From: Pseudochrobactrum sp. sp1633
Lineage (GTDB): Bacteria; Pseudomonadota; Alphaproteobacteria; Rhizobiales; Rhizobiaceae
Direction: 5' to 3'
Assembly: GCF_030376605.1 (NCBI RefSeq)
Contig: NZ_JARRAE010000009.1
Coordinates: 1-64,000 of the forward strand
DNA: 64,000 nucleotides
Below are positions 63,002 to 64,000 of this stretch, piece by piece. Every line of letters starts with the position of its first letter. Positions within the stretch are counted from its first letter, which is position 1. The translations under genes and the position numbers were made by a program. Under the pieces are notes generated by a model. That model made no database searches. It was not told the origin of the DNA and saw nothing but the letters and a program-made list of their open reading frames with translations.

Positions 63002-64000
63002 TCCTGATTGAGGCAGAGCTGACGGAAATGAAACTGCCCGACATCAATGCGCTGCGCTCTGAAACCGGCAGCGCAATAGTGGAAATAATATCGCCACATC
63101 CGCTTGAAGCGCGCATCAAACCCAAGTGGCTCAATATTGCTCCATTGTTTTATGAATTGATCGTCCCATTGAAGCAGCGTTTTCTCATAATCACGTCCAA
63201 ACATCAGCTGGTCAGTCAGCTTTAAATTATGTCTTCGTGCGACATCAATAAGTGCGTTGCATGAAGGCAGCATACCGCCCGGGAAAATATAGGTCTGAAT
63301 GAAATCAGCATTGCGCCGGTATTCATCAAGGCGGTTATCATCGATGGTAATAACCTGTAGCAAAGCCTCGCCGTCACTCTCTAACAAGGCTTGCAGTCTT
63401 GCAAAATATACAGGCCAGTTCTCCTCGCCGACAGCTTCAAACATCTCGACAGATACGATTTTGTTGAAACGCCCCTCACAATTTCTGTAATCTTCAATAC
63501 GAATTTCAACACGATCAGATAGGCCCGCTTTCATCATGCGCTCTTGCGCAAAATGTGCCTGCTCCTGAGAAAGTGTCAGGCCTACAATGCTGCAACCGGT
63601 TTTACGCGCAGCATATTCCGCAAATCCGCCCCATCCGCAGCCGATCTCAAGAACACGGTCATTTTTCTGAATATTCAATTGCCTGACAATGCGGTCATAT
63701 TTGGCATTTTGCGCATCAGATAAGGACTGTCCGGCCGTTTGGAACAAGCCGGAAGAATATGTCATGGTCTCATCCAGCCACTGAGCATAGAACTGGTTGC
63801 CCAGATCATAATGGAAAGCAATATTGCGCTTGCTGCCTTTAGGCGTATTGGCACGGAGACGATGGCGCAAATTGGCCATCAATCTTGCAAGTGCCGGCAA
63901 TGCGAGAACCGAATTTAAATAATCCTCATTGAAAATTCCCAGATCCAAAACAGCACCAATATCTGGGCTATCCCAGTTATTATCAATAAATGCGCGCGCC
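62998..64000 (-). CDS. cfa: Cyclopropane-fatty-acyl-phospholipid synthase, 5' end cut by window
   Basis: At least 333 residues; the frame stays open past the window end (FIDNNWDSPDIGAVLDLGIF just before residue LGIFNEDY), so the true start lies beyond 64000. SAM-binding motif VLEIGCGWGGFAEYAA, FAQERM, VSVEMFEAVGEENW, the substrate region YIFPGGMLPS and the bicarbonate-site tail YYFHYCAAGFRAQRIDVGQF. It methylenates unsaturated phospholipid chains. Convergent and overlapping by 4 bases with the dehydrogenase. Cfa enzymes belong to the singlet-oxygen response in Rhodobacter. Confidence 0.92.
   Translation of the reverse strand, partial: ARAFIDNNWDSPDIGAVLDLGIFNEDYLNSVLALPALARLMANLRHRLRANTPKGSKRNIAFHYDLGNQFYAQWLDETMTYSSGLFQTAGQSLSDAQNAKYDRIVRQLNIQKNDRVLEIGCGWGGFAEYAARKTGCSIVGLTLSQEQAHFAQERMMKAGLSDRVEIRIEDYRNCEGRFNKIVSVEMFEAVGEENWPVYFARLQALLESDGEALLQVITIDDNRLDEYRRNADFIQTYIFPGGMLPSCNALIDVARRHNLKLTDQLMFGRDYEKTLLQWDDQFIKQWSNIEPLGFDARFKRMWRYYFHYCAAGFRAQRIDVGQFHFRQLCLNQD

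Overview
The window looks like chromosomal DNA from a Brucellaceae-type alphaproteobacterium (Hyphomicrobiales). Signs of this are a lipoprotein closely matching Brucella Omp10, a LuxR regulator closely matching Brucella VjbR, a CpdR-type response regulator, a type III ornithine decarboxylase behind a long structured leader, and an alpha-r8/MmgR-type small RNA. Base composition looks lower in GC than Brucella itself, so a related genus (for example Pseudochrobactrum or Paenochrobactrum) is an inference. No rRNA genes, insertion sequences or CRISPR arrays were seen.

Layout. 0.2-4 kb: an Rrf2 regulator, then a divergent zinc-import locus (znuA against znuC-znuB-zur). 4-10 kb: a VjbR-like regulator, an AT-rich gap and a four-gene ABC importer. 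9.7-13.8 kb: gnd, an acetyltransferase and ornithine decarboxylase with its leader RNA. 14-24.9 kb: a LysR regulator, a DUF1007/NicO nickel-cobalt pair, modABC with a ModE-box-like operator, trhO, a phage-type muramidase, eda and a large DUF882 cell-wall protein. 25.6-37.5 kb: pepF, pabB-pabC, omp10, a 5'-nucleotidase with LysM, hemH, qmcA/nfeD, kdsD and an outer-membrane barrel. 37.6-54.5 kb: galU, a lytic transglycosylase, an SGNH protein, gltBD, threonine aldolase, a small heat-shock protein with a possible RNA thermometer, a lipase-like hydrolase, hisN, the small RNA, an N-formylglutamate amidohydrolase, cpdR and tRNA-Val.

54.55-59.5 kb is accessory DNA next to tRNA-Val(GAC). It is AT-rich and gene-poor, with repeats beside the tRNA, an eroded XRE-regulator tail, a HipA-like kinase paired with a HIRAN-domain protein, an SH3 protein and about 1 kb of decayed repetitive sequence. 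No integrase is present. The kinase/HIRAN pair is the best candidate for an uncharacterised system.

59.5-64 kb holds a second ferrochelatase, a photolyase, a short-chain dehydrogenase and a cyclopropane-fatty-acid synthase cut by the window end. The second ferrochelatase has a promoter-like sequence matching the sigma-E/ChrR (ECF11) singlet-oxygen consensus, and the dehydrogenase has a weaker one. This suggests a photo-oxidative stress cluster in which ferrochelatase removes the photosensitiser protoporphyrin IX.
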